64,000 nt of DNA, taken from the NCBI GenBank assembly GCA_024229515.1, contig JAAESI010000337.1, forward strand, positions 1 through 64,000, given 5' to 3'. The stretch is from Pseudomonadota bacterium. GTDB taxonomy: Bacteria > Myxococcota_A > UBA796 > UBA9615. Both the position numbers and the translations under genes were made by a program. The notes beneath the pieces were generated by a model. That model did not search any database. It saw nothing but the letters and a program-made list of their open reading frames with translations, and was not told the origin of the DNA. Positions 24,152-34,691 of this stretch are shown here, one piece after another (the first letter of the stretch is position 1; each line of letters begins with the position of its first letter).

Positions 24152-25549
24152 ATGCTGAACGTGCAGAAGTTGGCCCCCTGGATGCTCGCCGCGGCGCTGC
24201 TGGTGAGTTGCGGTGGGGAAGAGGACGGCCCCGCCACGTCGATCGACGCAGGCACCCCGCTGGGTGAAGGCATCGTCAAGTCCGTGGAGGGATCCGTCGC
24301 GGTCGAGGAAGCCCTGCCCGAGGGCCAGGGGCGGACCGTCCTGGACGTCTTCCACGGCGATCGCGCGGTGAACCGCAAGGTCAAGATCGACCTCGCCGCG
24401 GACGGCGCGCGCGACACCTCCGTCGCCAAGGGGGAGGGGAACCAGGAGTTCGATCTCGCTCCCGGCCTCTACTTCGTGACCATCTCCTATTCCGAAGGCG
24501 ATCTGGGCGAGCCGATGACCGGCACCATCGCCGGGCTCAAGATCAACGCGGGCAACACGAGCAAATACAGCGTGGTGTTGGAAGCGCCCGTGGGGCTGCT
24601 CCAGCTCAAGTTCACCCGCAGCGACGGCCCTGGACGCCCTGCGGTGGGCATCGACGAGGAGATCGTGCTGGCCGTCTACCCCGAGGGCGGCGATCGCAGC
24701 GCCCCCGTGTGGGAGGGCAAGGGCGGCGAGAGCGTGCCCCTGCCGGTCGGTGTCTACGACGCCAAGGCGACCTACGACTCGGGCAAGGGACTCCCCACCG
24801 TCGAGTGGTACGAGGGGCTCGAGCTCGCCGCCGGCCTCGCGCGCACCAAGCGGGAGCTGCACCTCGACCTGGACTCCTCGGGTGTCCGCATCGACGCGTT
24901 CAACTTCTCGAGCGACGTCAACAACGCCACCCAGGTCTACTTCTTCAACCCCGGAGCCCAGGTCGAGCAAGCCACCGCCAAGGCGGCGGGCAAGGCGGGT
25001 GAGTCGATCGCGGTCGATCCCGGCATCTACGACATCCTCATTGTGTTCACCCCGTCGGCGGACAACCCCGACCTCCAGGGGCGCATGAAGCTGCCGGACT
25101 TCGAGGTCCCCGCGCGTGAGGGCGTGCGCCGCCCCATCGATCTGCAACTGGAGCTCGCCGAGCTCCGCGTCACCGTGAAGGCGGGCGAAGAAGACGTCTC
25201 CGATCGCGCCGATGTCATGGTCAAGAAGGCCGGCGCCGACAAGGTCGCGAGCAGCTCCGTGCTCGAGGGCCAGGGCGGGCGGCACGTCATCGCGGCCGGC
25301 ATCTACGACCTCTACGTCGAGTTCACCCCGGCCGAGGGCGACAAGGTCTCGCACGCGTTCCGGGCCATCGAGCTGACCAACGGCAACGTCTGGGCGCAGA
25401 GCTTCGACGCGGCCAACGCCGCGGACTGGGTCGCAGCGCCGGTCCAGCGTCCCGCGGCGCCGCTTCGACCCATCGACTGGAAGCCCACCGGCGACGACGA
25501 CGACTCGGCCGGTGACGACGACGACAGCGCGGCCAAGCCCGCTCCCTGA
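24152..25549 (+). CDS. Lipoprotein with repeated beta-sandwich-like units and GDDDDSA tail
   Basis: A 465-residue protein. A strong Shine-Dalgarno GGAGGAAAG ends two bases before the ATG. The signal peptide has lipobox LLVSC. Four units of roughly 85-90 residues each end in a phrase such as LAPGLYFVTISY, LPVGVYDAKATY, VDPGIYDILIVF and IAAGIYDLYVEF, the typical G-x-Y-D strand of carboxypeptidase-regulatory or PEGA-like beta-sandwiches. The C-terminus carries two GDDDDSA motifs (25490-25531) before a short AKPAP. It is probably a surface or periplasmic binding/structural protein; no enzyme motif was found. The next gene is convergent, 9 bp away. Confidence 0.75.
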   Translation: MLNVQKLAPWMLAAALLVSCGGEEDGPATSIDAGTPLGEGIVKSVEGSVAVEEALPEGQGRTVLDVFHGDRAVNRKVKIDLAADGARDTSVAKGEGNQEFDLAPGLYFVTISYSEGDLGEPMTGTIAGLKINAGNTSKYSVVLEAPVGLLQLKFTRSDGPGRPAVGIDEEIVLAVYPEGGDRSAPVWEGKGGESVPLPVGVYDAKATYDSGKGLPTVEWYEGLELAAGLARTKRELHLDLDSSGVRIDAFNFSSDVNNATQVYFFNPGAQVEQATAKAAGKAGESIAVDPGIYDILIVFTPSADNPDLQGRMKLPDFEVPAREGVRRPIDLQLELAELRVTVKAGEEDVSDRADVMVKKAGADKVASSSVLEGQGGRHVIAAGIYDLYVEFTPAEGDKVSHAFRAIELTNGNVWAQSFDAANAADWVAAPVQRPAAPLRPIDWKPTGDDDDSAGDDDDSAAKPAP

Positions 25550-25558
25550 GCTGACTCT

Positions 25559-26044
25559 CTAGGGCGCCCCGCCGTCCTCGATCGAGTTCAGCACCGGCCA
25601 GAACCAGGCCTCGAACACACCCCGATCCAGGGCCGTGGACTCATCCCAGATCGACGCGTCGGCGAAGAGCGTCGAGCCGTCCGTGGTGAGCAGCGCTTCG
25701 AGACGCCAACCGCGGCCGCGAGCGTTGTTCCAGGCCTGGTAGTGGTACTCCACCTGCCGTGATCCTGAGGCGAAGGAGCTTCCATCGAGGCTCAGCGCCG
25801 ACGCTTCGACGGCGTCCACGCGTCGCACGTTCAGGGTGGGGAAGCCGCCGCCGTACTGAATCTCGCGCACCAGGGAGATCCCCATACGCGTCTGCTGCAG
25901 CCGCCATCCCTCGGGGACGACGAGCGCGAAGTTGGCGTTGGGGTGGCTGAACGTTTCGCCGGTCGCGACCTGCGCCGTCGGCCGGCCGCAGCCCACGAGG
26001 AGGAGCACGAGCAGCAGTCCTGCCGCTGGCGTGCTCCGGAGCAT
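25559..26044 (-). CDS. Hypothetical lipoprotein
   Basis: A 161-residue protein with signal peptide LLLVLLLVGC (lipobox LVGC). The mature part begins GRPTAQVATGETFSHPN and includes FALVVPEGWRLQQTRMG, a pattern seen in small PsbP/DUF-like periplasmic domains, but no firm family was recognised. Its ATG overlaps the cyclophilin stop by one base (TGATG at 26042-26046), so the two are co-translated. Confidence 0.7.
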   Translation of the reverse strand: MLRSTPAAGLLLVLLLVGCGRPTAQVATGETFSHPNANFALVVPEGWRLQQTRMGISLVREIQYGGGFPTLNVRRVDAVEASALSLDGSSFASGSRQVEYHYQAWNNARGRGWRLEALLTTDGSTLFADASIWDESTALDRGVFEAWFWPVLNSIEDGGAP

Positions 26045-26622
26045 CAGGCCCGGTAGACGGAGACCTGCTCGAGGATCACGTCTTCGTGCGGGCGGTTGTT
26101 CACCGGGTTGCTGGGGGTGCGCGCGATCTCCTTGACCACGTCCATTCCCTCGATCACCTCACCGAACACCGAGTGCTTGTTGTCGAGCCAGGGCGTCGCG
26201 ACCTCCGTGAGGAAGAACTGCGAGCCGTTGCTGTTGGGGCCCGAGTTGGCCATCGAGAGCACACCCGCCTTGTGGTGGCGCAGCGTCGCGTGGAACTCGT
26301 CCTTGAAGCGGTAGCCCGGGCCGCCGGTGCCCTTGCCCAACGGATCGCCGCCCTGAACCATGAAGTTCGGGATGACGCGGTGGAAGACCGTGCCGTCGTA
26401 GAGGGGCCGCATGGTGACCTTCTCCGAGTTGGGGTCGGTCCACTCGATCTTGCCGGTCGCGAGACCGACGAAGTTCTTGACCGTGGTCTTGGCCTTGGCC
26501 TCATGCAGACGGACGGTGATCACACCCTTGGACGTCTTGAGGTCGGCTCGCAACTCCCCATCCCCGGGGATATCGAGTTCGGGGAAGGTGGAAACGCTCT
26601 TGCGTCCGAAACCGAGTGCCAT
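26044..26622 (-). CDS. Peptidyl-prolyl cis-trans isomerase, cyclophilin type
   Basis: The 192-residue protein has the cyclophilin active-site sequence. FHRVIPNFMVQGGDPLGKG has the catalytic Arg and the FMVQGGD core, GVLSMANSGPNSNGSQFFLT is the substrate pocket, and LDNKHSVFGEVIEGMDVV completes the fold. It catalyses Xaa-Pro isomerisation during protein folding. No signal peptide is present, so it is probably cytoplasmic. The first ~25 residues precede the fold (KTSKGVITVRLHE). First gene of a two-gene unit with a lipoprotein; the 214-bp upstream gap is shared with the divergent MopE-like gene. Confidence 0.9.
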   Translation of the reverse strand: MALGFGRKSVSTFPELDIPGDGELRADLKTSKGVITVRLHEAKAKTTVKNFVGLATGKIEWTDPNSEKVTMRPLYDGTVFHRVIPNFMVQGGDPLGKGTGGPGYRFKDEFHATLRHHKAGVLSMANSGPNSNGSQFFLTEVATPWLDNKHSVFGEVIEGMDVVKEIARTPSNPVNNRPHEDVILEQVSVYRA

Positions 26623-26760
26623 CTTTAAGTCCCATCCGGGGAGGTGAATGATCCGGGGGGGCTAGTACCACGAACGGGCCCCTGAATGGAACCCCAGGGC
26701 CCCCTCGGGCCCATCCCCCGGACCAAAGGATTCTACCCGGATTTCGGGGCTCGGGTCCGC

Positions 26761-26790
26761 TTGACAGCGCTCCAGCCGCTGACCTACAAC
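26761..26790 (+). promoter_or_regulatory. Sigma-70-like promoter upstream of the MopE-like gene
   Basis: TTGACA at 26761-26766, an 18-bp spacer and TACAAC at 26785-26790 (4 of 6). A start near 26797 would leave a 40-base leader with a GGGAG Shine-Dalgarno before the ATG at 26837. Confidence 0.5.
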
Positions 26791-26836
26791 TCTCCGCGCT
26801 TCGGGCACCCGCCCGGGCCCCTGGGAGATCCCACGC

Positions 26837-28276
26837 ATGCGTACGAAGTCCCCGCTCCTTCTCGCCGCCCTCGTTCTCCTCGTGGCTGCGCCCGTCATCG
26901 CTGGTGGGGGTTCCCTCTGGATCGATGACGACGGCGACGGCTACTGCGAGAACTCCTGCGCCCAGGACAGCGAAGGGCTGCCGGACGGCGACTGCGACGA
27001 CACCGATCCGCTGATCGGCCCGTTCGACGGAGACGGCGACGGCGACGAGGGTTGCCAGACCGACTGCGACGATCAGGACCCGACAATCCACGGTCGTGAC
27101 GACGACGGCGACGGCGTCTCGCTCTGCGACGAGGTCCCCGACTGCGACGACACCGACGCGTACACCTACCCCGACGCGTTGGAGTGGGCCGACGGTCTGG
27201 ACAACGACTGCGACGGCGAGATCGACGAAGAGGTCGATGAGGTCGACGACGACGAGGACGGCCTCACGGAGGCCGACGGCGACTGCGACGACAGCAACCC
27301 GGCCGTCTACACCGGCGCCATCGAGTTCTGCGACGGCCGCGACAACGACTGCGACAACATCGTCGACGGTGACGACGAGGACTACCCCGGCTCCGACGCT
27401 GACGGTGACGGCGACCCCGCCGTGGCCTGCGGTGGCGCCGACTGCCGCGACTACGACGCCACCGCCAACGGCCTCGACGCCGATGGCGACGGCAACACGC
27501 TGTGCCAGACCAACCCCGACTGCGACGACGACGACGCGACCGCGTACCCCGGCGCCGAAGAGATCTGCGGCGACGACGTCGACAACGACTGCTCGGGCGC
27601 CCCCGACGACCTCGACGAGGACGGCGATGAGGCGATCTCGCTGGCCTGCGGCGGCGAGGACTGCGACGACACGAACTTCTCGATCGATCCCAACGCTCCC
27701 GAGGAGCAGGCGACCTGCATCGACCAGATCGATAACGACTGCGACTGCCCCGGCGACACCAACGGTGACGGCATCGAGTGCGGCCTCGGCGACGAAGGGG
27801 TCGATGGCGGCGACGAAGACTGCCACGCCGCTCCCGAGGCGCAGGCGGGCGTCGATCAGCAGGACCGGTACCTCGGTGGTGCGATCATCGTGGCTCTGGA
27901 CGGCGCCGACAGCAGCGACGACAACCCCGGCGACGAGCTGACCTACACGTGGACCGTCGAGCCCGTGGAGGCCTACTCCGGCATCACGTGGGAGCTCATC
28001 CACGACCCGGCCGACGCCATCGGCTACCTCCGCTTCTCCGCCGACCCGGAGAACGAGGACAACCAGTGGCTGTTCACCGCCACCCTGGTGGTCAACGACG
28101 GCGTGCTCGACAGCGAGGACGACGAGGAGGACTCGCACGTCACGATCACCTTCTTCCGTCCCGAGTTCCTCTCGACCATCGCCTGCGCCACCGCCGGCCA
28201 GACCGACGCGCTCGGTGGGTTGGCGCTGCTGCTCGGCCTCGGAGGCCTGCTCGGCCTGCGCCGCCGCCGCGCCTAG
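26837..28276 (+). CDS. MopE-like Asp-rich exported protein with MYXO-CTERM-like tail
   Basis: The 479-residue protein has a signal peptide (LLLAALVLLVAAPVIA), then a long Asp/Cys-rich part with seven copies of a DCDDTDP-type motif. This is the putative metal-binding motif family named after the copper-binding MopE protein; paired Cys suggest disulfides or metal ligation. Residues about 335-445 form a PKD/Ig-like domain (IIVALDGADSSDDNPGDELTYTW). The end has Cys, then LGGLALLLGLGGLLGL and RRRR, matching MYXO-CTERM sorting tails for surface attachment. It probably binds calcium or another metal at the cell surface. The stop directly abuts the GTG of the MoxR gene. Confidence 0.85.
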   Translation: MRTKSPLLLAALVLLVAAPVIAGGGSLWIDDDGDGYCENSCAQDSEGLPDGDCDDTDPLIGPFDGDGDGDEGCQTDCDDQDPTIHGRDDDGDGVSLCDEVPDCDDTDAYTYPDALEWADGLDNDCDGEIDEEVDEVDDDEDGLTEADGDCDDSNPAVYTGAIEFCDGRDNDCDNIVDGDDEDYPGSDADGDGDPAVACGGADCRDYDATANGLDADGDGNTLCQTNPDCDDDDATAYPGAEEICGDDVDNDCSGAPDDLDEDGDEAISLACGGEDCDDTNFSIDPNAPEEQATCIDQIDNDCDCPGDTNGDGIECGLGDEGVDGGDEDCHAAPEAQAGVDQQDRYLGGAIIVALDGADSSDDNPGDELTYTWTVEPVEAYSGITWELIHDPADAIGYLRFSADPENEDNQWLFTATLVVNDGVLDSEDDEEDSHVTITFFRPEFLSTIACATAGQTDALGGLALLLGLGGLLGLRRRRA

Positions 28277-29224
<948 letters not shown>

Positions 29225-29225
29225 C

Positions 29226-30296
29226 GTGAGGCTCCTGCGCCGTTCCCGGGCCCCCTCGGGGCCGCTCCTGCCGCCGGAGCTGGTGGCCCCCCGACCGATC
29301 ACCCCGCTGCGGCGGCTCGGCCTCGCGGTGTTCGCCCCGCTGCGGGCCTACGTGCGGGCATGGCGTCGGGTGAGCCCCACGCCGGAGGGGTGGATCTTCA
29401 TGGCCACCTCGGGCGCCGTGGCCCTCGCTGCGCTGAACACCGGCAACAACCTGCTGTACCTCGTCTTCGCCGCGATGCTGTCGCTGGTGGCGCTGTCGGG
29501 GGTGCTCTCGGAGTCGTCGCTGCGCGGGGTGCAGGTGAAGCGGCGGATCGCCGGTCCGGTGTACGCGGGCCGCCCCGCGCGGGGTGTCTGGGTGCTCCGG
29601 AACAAGCGGAGGTGGATCCCCAACCTCGCCCTCGACCTCCAGGAGTTGCCGGGCCCCCACGCGCGCCTCAGCCAGGTCGGGATGGCGACTGTGCCCTACC
29701 TCCCCGGGGGTGCCGAGGAGCGCCGCAACGGGACCTGGGTCTTCGACGTCCGCGGCATCCACCGGCTCGGTCGAGTGCGGGTCTCCACCACCTGGCCGTT
29801 CGGCATCCTGCGGAAGTGGTTCGAGGTCGAGATCTCCAGCGACGTGCTCGTCTACCCCACCCCCGCCCCTGATGGAGAGGCGGCCTTGCGCCCCGCGTCG
29901 GGCCGGGACGGAGGGCAGGTGGTGCGCCCGCGGCGAGGTGCCACCGGCGACATCCGGGGGTTGCGCGACCACCGCGCCGGCGAGGAGCTGCGATCGGTCC
30001 ACTGGCGGACGTCGGCCCGGCTGCGCCGCCGCGTGGCAGTCGAGCGCGACGCGGAGGACGGGGGGCGCTACCAGGTTCGGGTCGACCCCCCGCCGCCCGG
30101 CGGATCACCGGCGAACCGTCTCGAGCAGTACGAGACCACCGTCTCCCGGGCGGCCGGCGCCGTGCTCGCGGCGACCGGGCGAGGCGACGAGGTGGTGCTC
30201 CGCATCGGCGGGCGTGACCTCGCCCCCGCCAGCGGCCCCGAGGGGCGCGACCGGCTCCTCAGCCGACTCGCCGTCACCCGGCTGGAGTCCCCCTGA
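29226..30296 (+). CDS. DUF58 domain membrane protein
   Basis: The 356-residue protein has two close membrane helices (residues about 55-95, ATSGAVALAALNTGNNLLYLVFAAMLSLVALSG) and then a soluble part with the DUF58 signature GDIRGLRDHRAGEELRSVHW near residue 240. DUF58 proteins are von Willebrand A-like partners of MoxR ATPases. GTG start at 29226, one base after the MoxR stop. The stop overlaps the transglutaminase start by one base (TGATG), so all three genes are coupled. Confidence 0.9.
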   Translation: MRLLRRSRAPSGPLLPPELVAPRPITPLRRLGLAVFAPLRAYVRAWRRVSPTPEGWIFMATSGAVALAALNTGNNLLYLVFAAMLSLVALSGVLSESSLRGVQVKRRIAGPVYAGRPARGVWVLRNKRRWIPNLALDLQELPGPHARLSQVGMATVPYLPGGAEERRNGTWVFDVRGIHRLGRVRVSTTWPFGILRKWFEVEISSDVLVYPTPAPDGEAALRPASGRDGGQVVRPRRGATGDIRGLRDHRAGEELRSVHWRTSARLRRRVAVERDAEDGGRYQVRVDPPPPGGSPANRLEQYETTVSRAAGAVLAATGRGDEVVLRIGGRDLAPASGPEGRDRLLSRLAVTRLESP

Positions 30297-32443
30297 TGGC
30301 GCCCCGGTTCGTGATCGTGCAGCGGGCCTCGGCCCTGGCGGTGGCGGGCCTGGGGTTCGCCGCGCTGTGGATCGGCGGTGAGATGGAGGGGCTCGTGCTC
30401 GCGGCCACCTTGGCCGCGTTGGGGCTGAGCGCCTGGGAGGGGCGCCCGCGGCTCAGCCCGAAGGTGTGGCTCGGGATCCAGATCGCGTTCCTGATCTGGC
30501 TGGGGGCGGGGCAGGTGTTCGGGAGCCGGCCGCTGCTGACCTCGTTCGCGGCGCTCCTGATCTTCGTGCAGCTTCATCGCCTGACCAGCCGAACCTCGGC
30601 GCGGGACGATCTGTACAGCTACTTCATCGCCTTCGGTCAGCTCCTGCTGGCGTCGGTGCTGACGGTCGATGCCGGCTTCCTCGTCGTCTTCGTGCTGTTC
30701 CTCGTCTCCCTGGTGTGGGCGATGCTGATGACGCGGCTGGCGCTGGCGGCGGAGCGGGATCACGACCGCCGGCACCCCAACCTCCCCGTGGACCGCGCGA
30801 CCTGGGACCGCCTGGGTCCGCTGGTGCGGTGGCCGATGTTCGCGGCCGTCTCCTCCCTGGTGCTCATCCTGCTCGTCGGCACGATGGCCCTGTTCTTCGT
30901 CCTGCCCCGCATGGAGGCGAGCTTCCTGTCGGCCAGCCTGCTGCCGCCGGTGCACGTCAGCGGCTTCACCGAGAGCGTCGGCCTGGGCGAGATCGGCATC
31001 GTGCAGCTGTCGGACGATCCGGTGATGCGGGTCCGGCTGTTCGACCGAGAAGGGCGGCGGGCGGTGCAGGGCAACACCACGTACTGGCGGGGGTTGGCGC
31101 TGGATCGGTTCGACGGTCGCACCTGGTCATTGTCGGATCCTAGCGTCACGGACCTGGCCTGGATCGGCAGCGCGGCGCGCCAGCGGGGCCCGCCGCGCGA
31201 GACGCCCTGGACGCTGCGGCAGGAGATCGCCCTGGAGCCGTTGGACAGCCGCGTGCTCTTCCACGTCGCCGACGCCGCCGGGATCTACGGTGAGTTTCGC
31301 GCCCTCGAGGCGGCTTCCACCGACGGCTTCTTCGTGCCGGGACTGCGCCGGCGGTTGAGCTACACGGTCTACAGCAGCCCCCCGAGCCCCGGCGTGGACC
31401 GGCTGCGGGGGCTGGACCCGCTGGCCTGTGACCCCTCGCTGGTCGAGGTCTACACGCAGCTCCCGTCCCCCCTCGCTCCACGGATCCCCGCCATCGCGCA
31501 GGAGTGGACGCGCGGCGCCGCGACCTCGGTCGATGCGGCGCTGTTGATCCAGGCCCAGCTGAAGGACAACTTCGTCTACAGCCTGGCCCAGCCCGCCTCC
31601 GCCTACCCCGATCCGCTCCTGGCGTTCCTGGACGAGGTGGAGGAAGGACACTGCGAGTACTTCGCCTCCTCGATGGTGATCCTGCTCCGCACGCTCGGCA
31701 TCCCCGCGCGCATCGTCAACGGGTTCCAGGGGGGCGAGTACAACTCCGTGGGCGGCTACTGGCTGGTCCGCCAGCGCGAGGCCCACTCCTGGGTCGAGGT
31801 GCACTTCCCCGAGGAGGGCTGGGTCGTCTTCGACCCCACCCCCGTGGCTGCTGGCGGTGTCGCCGGTCGGGCCCGCATCAAGTGGCTCGAGCGGGCGCGG
31901 GCCTGGGCCGACTACGGCCGCGTGCGGTGGGCCGACGTCATGCTCGACTACGGGCTCGACAACCAGGCTGAGGGGGTGCGCGCGGCGCTCCGGTTCCTGC
32001 AAGGGGAGGGGGTCTCGCTCGACTTCTCCTGGCTGGGCTCGCCCGATGCCGCGCGAGCGGTGGGGGAACGCAACCGGCGCTCCCCCTGGAAGGGGCTCCT
32101 GACGCTGCTGGTGCTGCTCGGGGTGGCGGCCGGGGCGGTCGTTTCGCGGGGGCGCCCGGACGGGGATGCGGGTCCCCCTGAGCTTCGCGCTGCGCGGCGG
32201 GCGGTGCTGCGCCTACGTCGGCGCTGGGTGCACTCGGCTCGGACTGCGGCGGACGCCCCCGACGAGGGAGCGAGCCTGCGGCAGTGGTCCGCGTGGGCCG
32301 AGCGCACTCACGGACTCCCAGACGCCACCGACCTCGTGGATCGGTACTACGCCAGCCGTTTCGGCTCGGCCCCGGTGCCCGCGGATCTGGTGCCGCGCCT
32401 GCGCTCCCTGCTGAAGGACTCGCCCCGCTCTATTCGACGGTGA
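30296..32443 (+). CDS. TgpA-like membrane transglutaminase (DUF3488 + transglutaminase domain)
   Basis: The 715-residue protein begins with about six membrane helices (residues 1-205), followed by a periplasmic transglutaminase-like domain. EEGHCEYFASSMVILLRTLG carries the catalytic Cys near residue 452, AHSWVEVHFPEEGW the His and FDPTPV the Asp, so the triad is complete. Another hydrophobic segment near residue 605 is followed by a cytoplasmic Arg-rich tail. Related TgpA proteins are essential membrane enzymes of unclear substrate. The neighbouring MoxR and DUF58 genes are the standard partners. The stop overlaps convergent glmS by 14 bp. Confidence 0.9.
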   Translation: MAPRFVIVQRASALAVAGLGFAALWIGGEMEGLVLAATLAALGLSAWEGRPRLSPKVWLGIQIAFLIWLGAGQVFGSRPLLTSFAALLIFVQLHRLTSRTSARDDLYSYFIAFGQLLLASVLTVDAGFLVVFVLFLVSLVWAMLMTRLALAAERDHDRRHPNLPVDRATWDRLGPLVRWPMFAAVSSLVLILLVGTMALFFVLPRMEASFLSASLLPPVHVSGFTESVGLGEIGIVQLSDDPVMRVRLFDREGRRAVQGNTTYWRGLALDRFDGRTWSLSDPSVTDLAWIGSAARQRGPPRETPWTLRQEIALEPLDSRVLFHVADAAGIYGEFRALEAASTDGFFVPGLRRRLSYTVYSSPPSPGVDRLRGLDPLACDPSLVEVYTQLPSPLAPRIPAIAQEWTRGAATSVDAALLIQAQLKDNFVYSLAQPASAYPDPLLAFLDEVEEGHCEYFASSMVILLRTLGIPARIVNGFQGGEYNSVGGYWLVRQREAHSWVEVHFPEEGWVVFDPTPVAAGGVAGRARIKWLERARAWADYGRVRWADVMLDYGLDNQAEGVRAALRFLQGEGVSLDFSWLGSPDAARAVGERNRRSPWKGLLTLLVLLGVAAGAVVSRGRPDGDAGPPELRAARRAVLRLRRRWVHSARTAADAPDEGASLRQWSAWAERTHGLPDATDLVDRYYASRFGSAPVPADLVPRLRSLLKDSPRSIRR

Positions 32444-34259
32444 CCGACTTCGCCAGGTTGCGCGGCTTGTCCACGTCCAAGCCGAGCAGGACGGCCGCGT
32501 GGTACGCGATGAGCTGCAGCGGGAGCACCGTCAGGAACGGCGTCAGCAGGTCGTGCGTCCTGGGGATGATGATCACCTCGTCGGCCAGCTCCTCGACCTC
32601 GGTGTCGCCCGGGTTCGCCACCGCGATCACCCGCGCTCCGCGCGCCTTGACCTCCTCCATGTTGGACATGGTCTTGGTGTGGAGCCGGTCCTTGGGCACG
32701 AGGAACACCACCGGGGTGCCGTCCCCGATCAGCGCGATGGGGCCGTGCTTCATCTCGGCGGCGGCGAAACCCTCGCACTGGATGTAGGAGACCTCCTTGA
32801 GCTTCAGCGCTCCCTCCAGGGCGGCGGGGTAGTTGGGGCCCCGGCCCAGGAACAGGCAGTACGGCTGGTGGATCAGCGACCGCGCGATTCGCTCGATGTC
32901 GTCGGCTCCCTCGAGGAACGACTGCATCTGGCCGGGCAGCTCGTGCAGGGCCGTCAGCAGCTCCCGTCCCGCGGCCGCGCTGAGGTCCCGCATCCGCCCG
33001 ATCTTGAGGGCGAAGAGGGTCAGCGCCAGCAGTTGCGAGGTGAATGCCTTGGTGCTCGCGACCGCGATCTCGGGCCCCGAGCGGATGTACATGCCGCCGT
33101 CGCTCTCGCGGGCGATCGTGGATCCCACCTGGTTGACCACGCCGAGGCAGCGGCCGCCCTTGCGTTGCACCTCGCGCATGGCCGCGAGCGTGTCGGCGGT
33201 CTCGCCGGACTGGCTCACCGCGAAGTAGAGCGTCTTGGCGTCGACGATCGGGTTGCGGTAGCGAAGCTCGCTGGCGATGTCGACCTTGCAGGGGACCCGC
33301 GCGAGCTCCTCGATGAGGTAGCTGGCGGCCATCGCCGCATGCATCGAGGTGCCGCAGGCGATCAGCCCCATGCGGCGGATGTCGAAGAACTCCCGCCGGT
33401 TCAGGTTCAGCCCGCCGAGGTGGGCGTCGCCGTACTCTAGGTGGGCGCGACCGCGCAGTCCCCGGGTCACGGCGCGGGGCTGCTCGTGGATCTCCTTGAG
33501 CATGAAGTGCTCGAAGTCGCCCTTCTCGATCTCTTGCAGGTCCCAGTCCAGCTCGTCGACCGCCTTGTCGATGGGGCGGTCGTGCAGGTCGGTGGTGCGG
33601 AAGCCCGACGGCTCGACCACTGCGACCTCGCCGTCGTCCATGAAGACGACCTGCTTGGTGTGCGCGATGAGGGCGGGGGCGTCGCTGGCGACGAACATCT
33701 CGTTCTCGCCGACGCCGAGCACGATCGGGGAGCCGTTGCGCGCCACGACGAGGCGGTTGGGCTCGTCCACGGAGATCACGACGATCCCGTAGGTGCCCTG
33801 GATCAGGCCCAGGGCCCGCTTCACCGCGACCTCGAGGTCGCCGTCGTAGAACTTGGCGATGAGGTTGGGGATCACCTCGGTGTCGGTGTCGCTGTGCAGC
33901 ACGATGCCGTCGCCCGTGAGCCGCTTTCGCAGAGCGGAGTGGTTCTCGACAATGCCGTTGTGCACGACGGCGATGCGGCCGTCGCGGCTGCGGTGGGGGT
34001 GCGCGTTGGTGTCGTTGGGGGGGCCGTGCGTGGCCCACCGGGTGTGGGCGATGCCCATCGTGGCGGCCGGAAGCTCGCTCGGTAGGTCCTTCTCGAGGTT
34101 GCGGATGCGGCCCTGGCGCTTGTGGATCCACATGTCCCCGCCGCCGTTCATGGTGGCGACCCCGGAGCTGTCGTAGCCCCGGTACTCGAGCCGCTTGAGG
34201 CCCTCCAACAAGATCGGGACGGGGGTCCGGTGTCCGACGTATCCAACGATTCCACACAT
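32430..34259 (-). CDS. glmS: Glutamine-fructose-6-phosphate aminotransferase
   Basis: The 609-residue protein is full length. MCGIVGYVGHR supplies the Cys nucleophile of the glutaminase domain after Met removal; RLEYRGYDSSGVA and HTRWATHGPPNDTNAHP complete it. Two sugar isomerase domains follow (SQSGETADTLAAMR, LGRGPNYPAALEGALKLKE) and the C-terminal KPRNLAKSVTVE is canonical. It makes glucosamine-6-phosphate for peptidoglycan and lipid A. No glmS ribozyme is expected or seen: only 29 bp separate it from the small upstream gene, with which it is probably co-transcribed. Confidence 0.97.
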   Translation of the reverse strand: MCGIVGYVGHRTPVPILLEGLKRLEYRGYDSSGVATMNGGGDMWIHKRQGRIRNLEKDLPSELPAATMGIAHTRWATHGPPNDTNAHPHRSRDGRIAVVHNGIVENHSALRKRLTGDGIVLHSDTDTEVIPNLIAKFYDGDLEVAVKRALGLIQGTYGIVVISVDEPNRLVVARNGSPIVLGVGENEMFVASDAPALIAHTKQVVFMDDGEVAVVEPSGFRTTDLHDRPIDKAVDELDWDLQEIEKGDFEHFMLKEIHEQPRAVTRGLRGRAHLEYGDAHLGGLNLNRREFFDIRRMGLIACGTSMHAAMAASYLIEELARVPCKVDIASELRYRNPIVDAKTLYFAVSQSGETADTLAAMREVQRKGGRCLGVVNQVGSTIARESDGGMYIRSGPEIAVASTKAFTSQLLALTLFALKIGRMRDLSAAAGRELLTALHELPGQMQSFLEGADDIERIARSLIHQPYCLFLGRGPNYPAALEGALKLKEVSYIQCEGFAAAEMKHGPIALIGDGTPVVFLVPKDRLHTKTMSNMEEVKARGARVIAVANPGDTEVEELADEVIIIPRTHDLLTPFLTVLPLQLIAYHAAVLLGLDVDKPRNLAKSVTVE

Positions 34260-34288
34260 AGGTTCAACTGCTCTCGGTTGGGTGGGGC

Positions 34289-34558
34289 TTATCCGTAGAC
34301 GATGCGCCGCACCTGTCGCTCGGACAGGGGGCGGCTGGCGAAGGGGCGGGTGCCGGCTTCGCGGGCGATGGTTCCGTAGACGAGCCGGTTGGGCATGCCT
34401 TGGCGCTGGAGCTCACCGTGGCGCCGTCGTACCCAGGCCTCCACCGTTTCGGACCAATGATCCATGAGCTCCTCTACGAGCTTGTCGAGGTCACGCTCGG
34501 AGACGTCGGCGATCCCGAGCAGGTAGTCCCGGAAACCGGGATCGAGGGCGACCGTCAC
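34289..34558 (-). CDS. Small protein upstream of glmS, unknown
   Basis: An 89-residue, mostly helical protein (VSERDLDKLVEELMDHWSE, VRRRHGELQRQGMPNRLVYG) ending ASRPLSERQVRRIVYG. Codon use matches genuine genes and the stop is 29 bp before glmS in the same direction. No family was recognised. The C-terminal basic helix could bind nucleic acid. The divergent region to the glycosyltransferase start is 133 bp and contains palindromes CTTTCGAAAG (34596-34605) and CCCGA-TT-TCGGG (34622-34633), possible operator sites. Confidence 0.65.
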   Translation of the reverse strand: MTVALDPGFRDYLLGIADVSERDLDKLVEELMDHWSETVEAWVRRRHGELQRQGMPNRLVYGTIAREAGTRPFASRPLSERQVRRIVYG

Positions 34559-34691
34559 CGACTCATCTCCACGCCCTCACGTACAGGGTGGGTTGCTTTC
34601 GAAAGGGCGGCAACGAGTTTACCCGATTTCGGGCAAGCCTCGGAAAACCGGCCGACAGCGCCCCTGCGTGGGCGGTGGTACATTGCGGCCG

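Noticed and set aside
34260..34288. Possible glmS ribozyme upstream of glmS
   Set aside because: Only 29 bp separate glmS from the upstream gene, far too short for the ribozyme.
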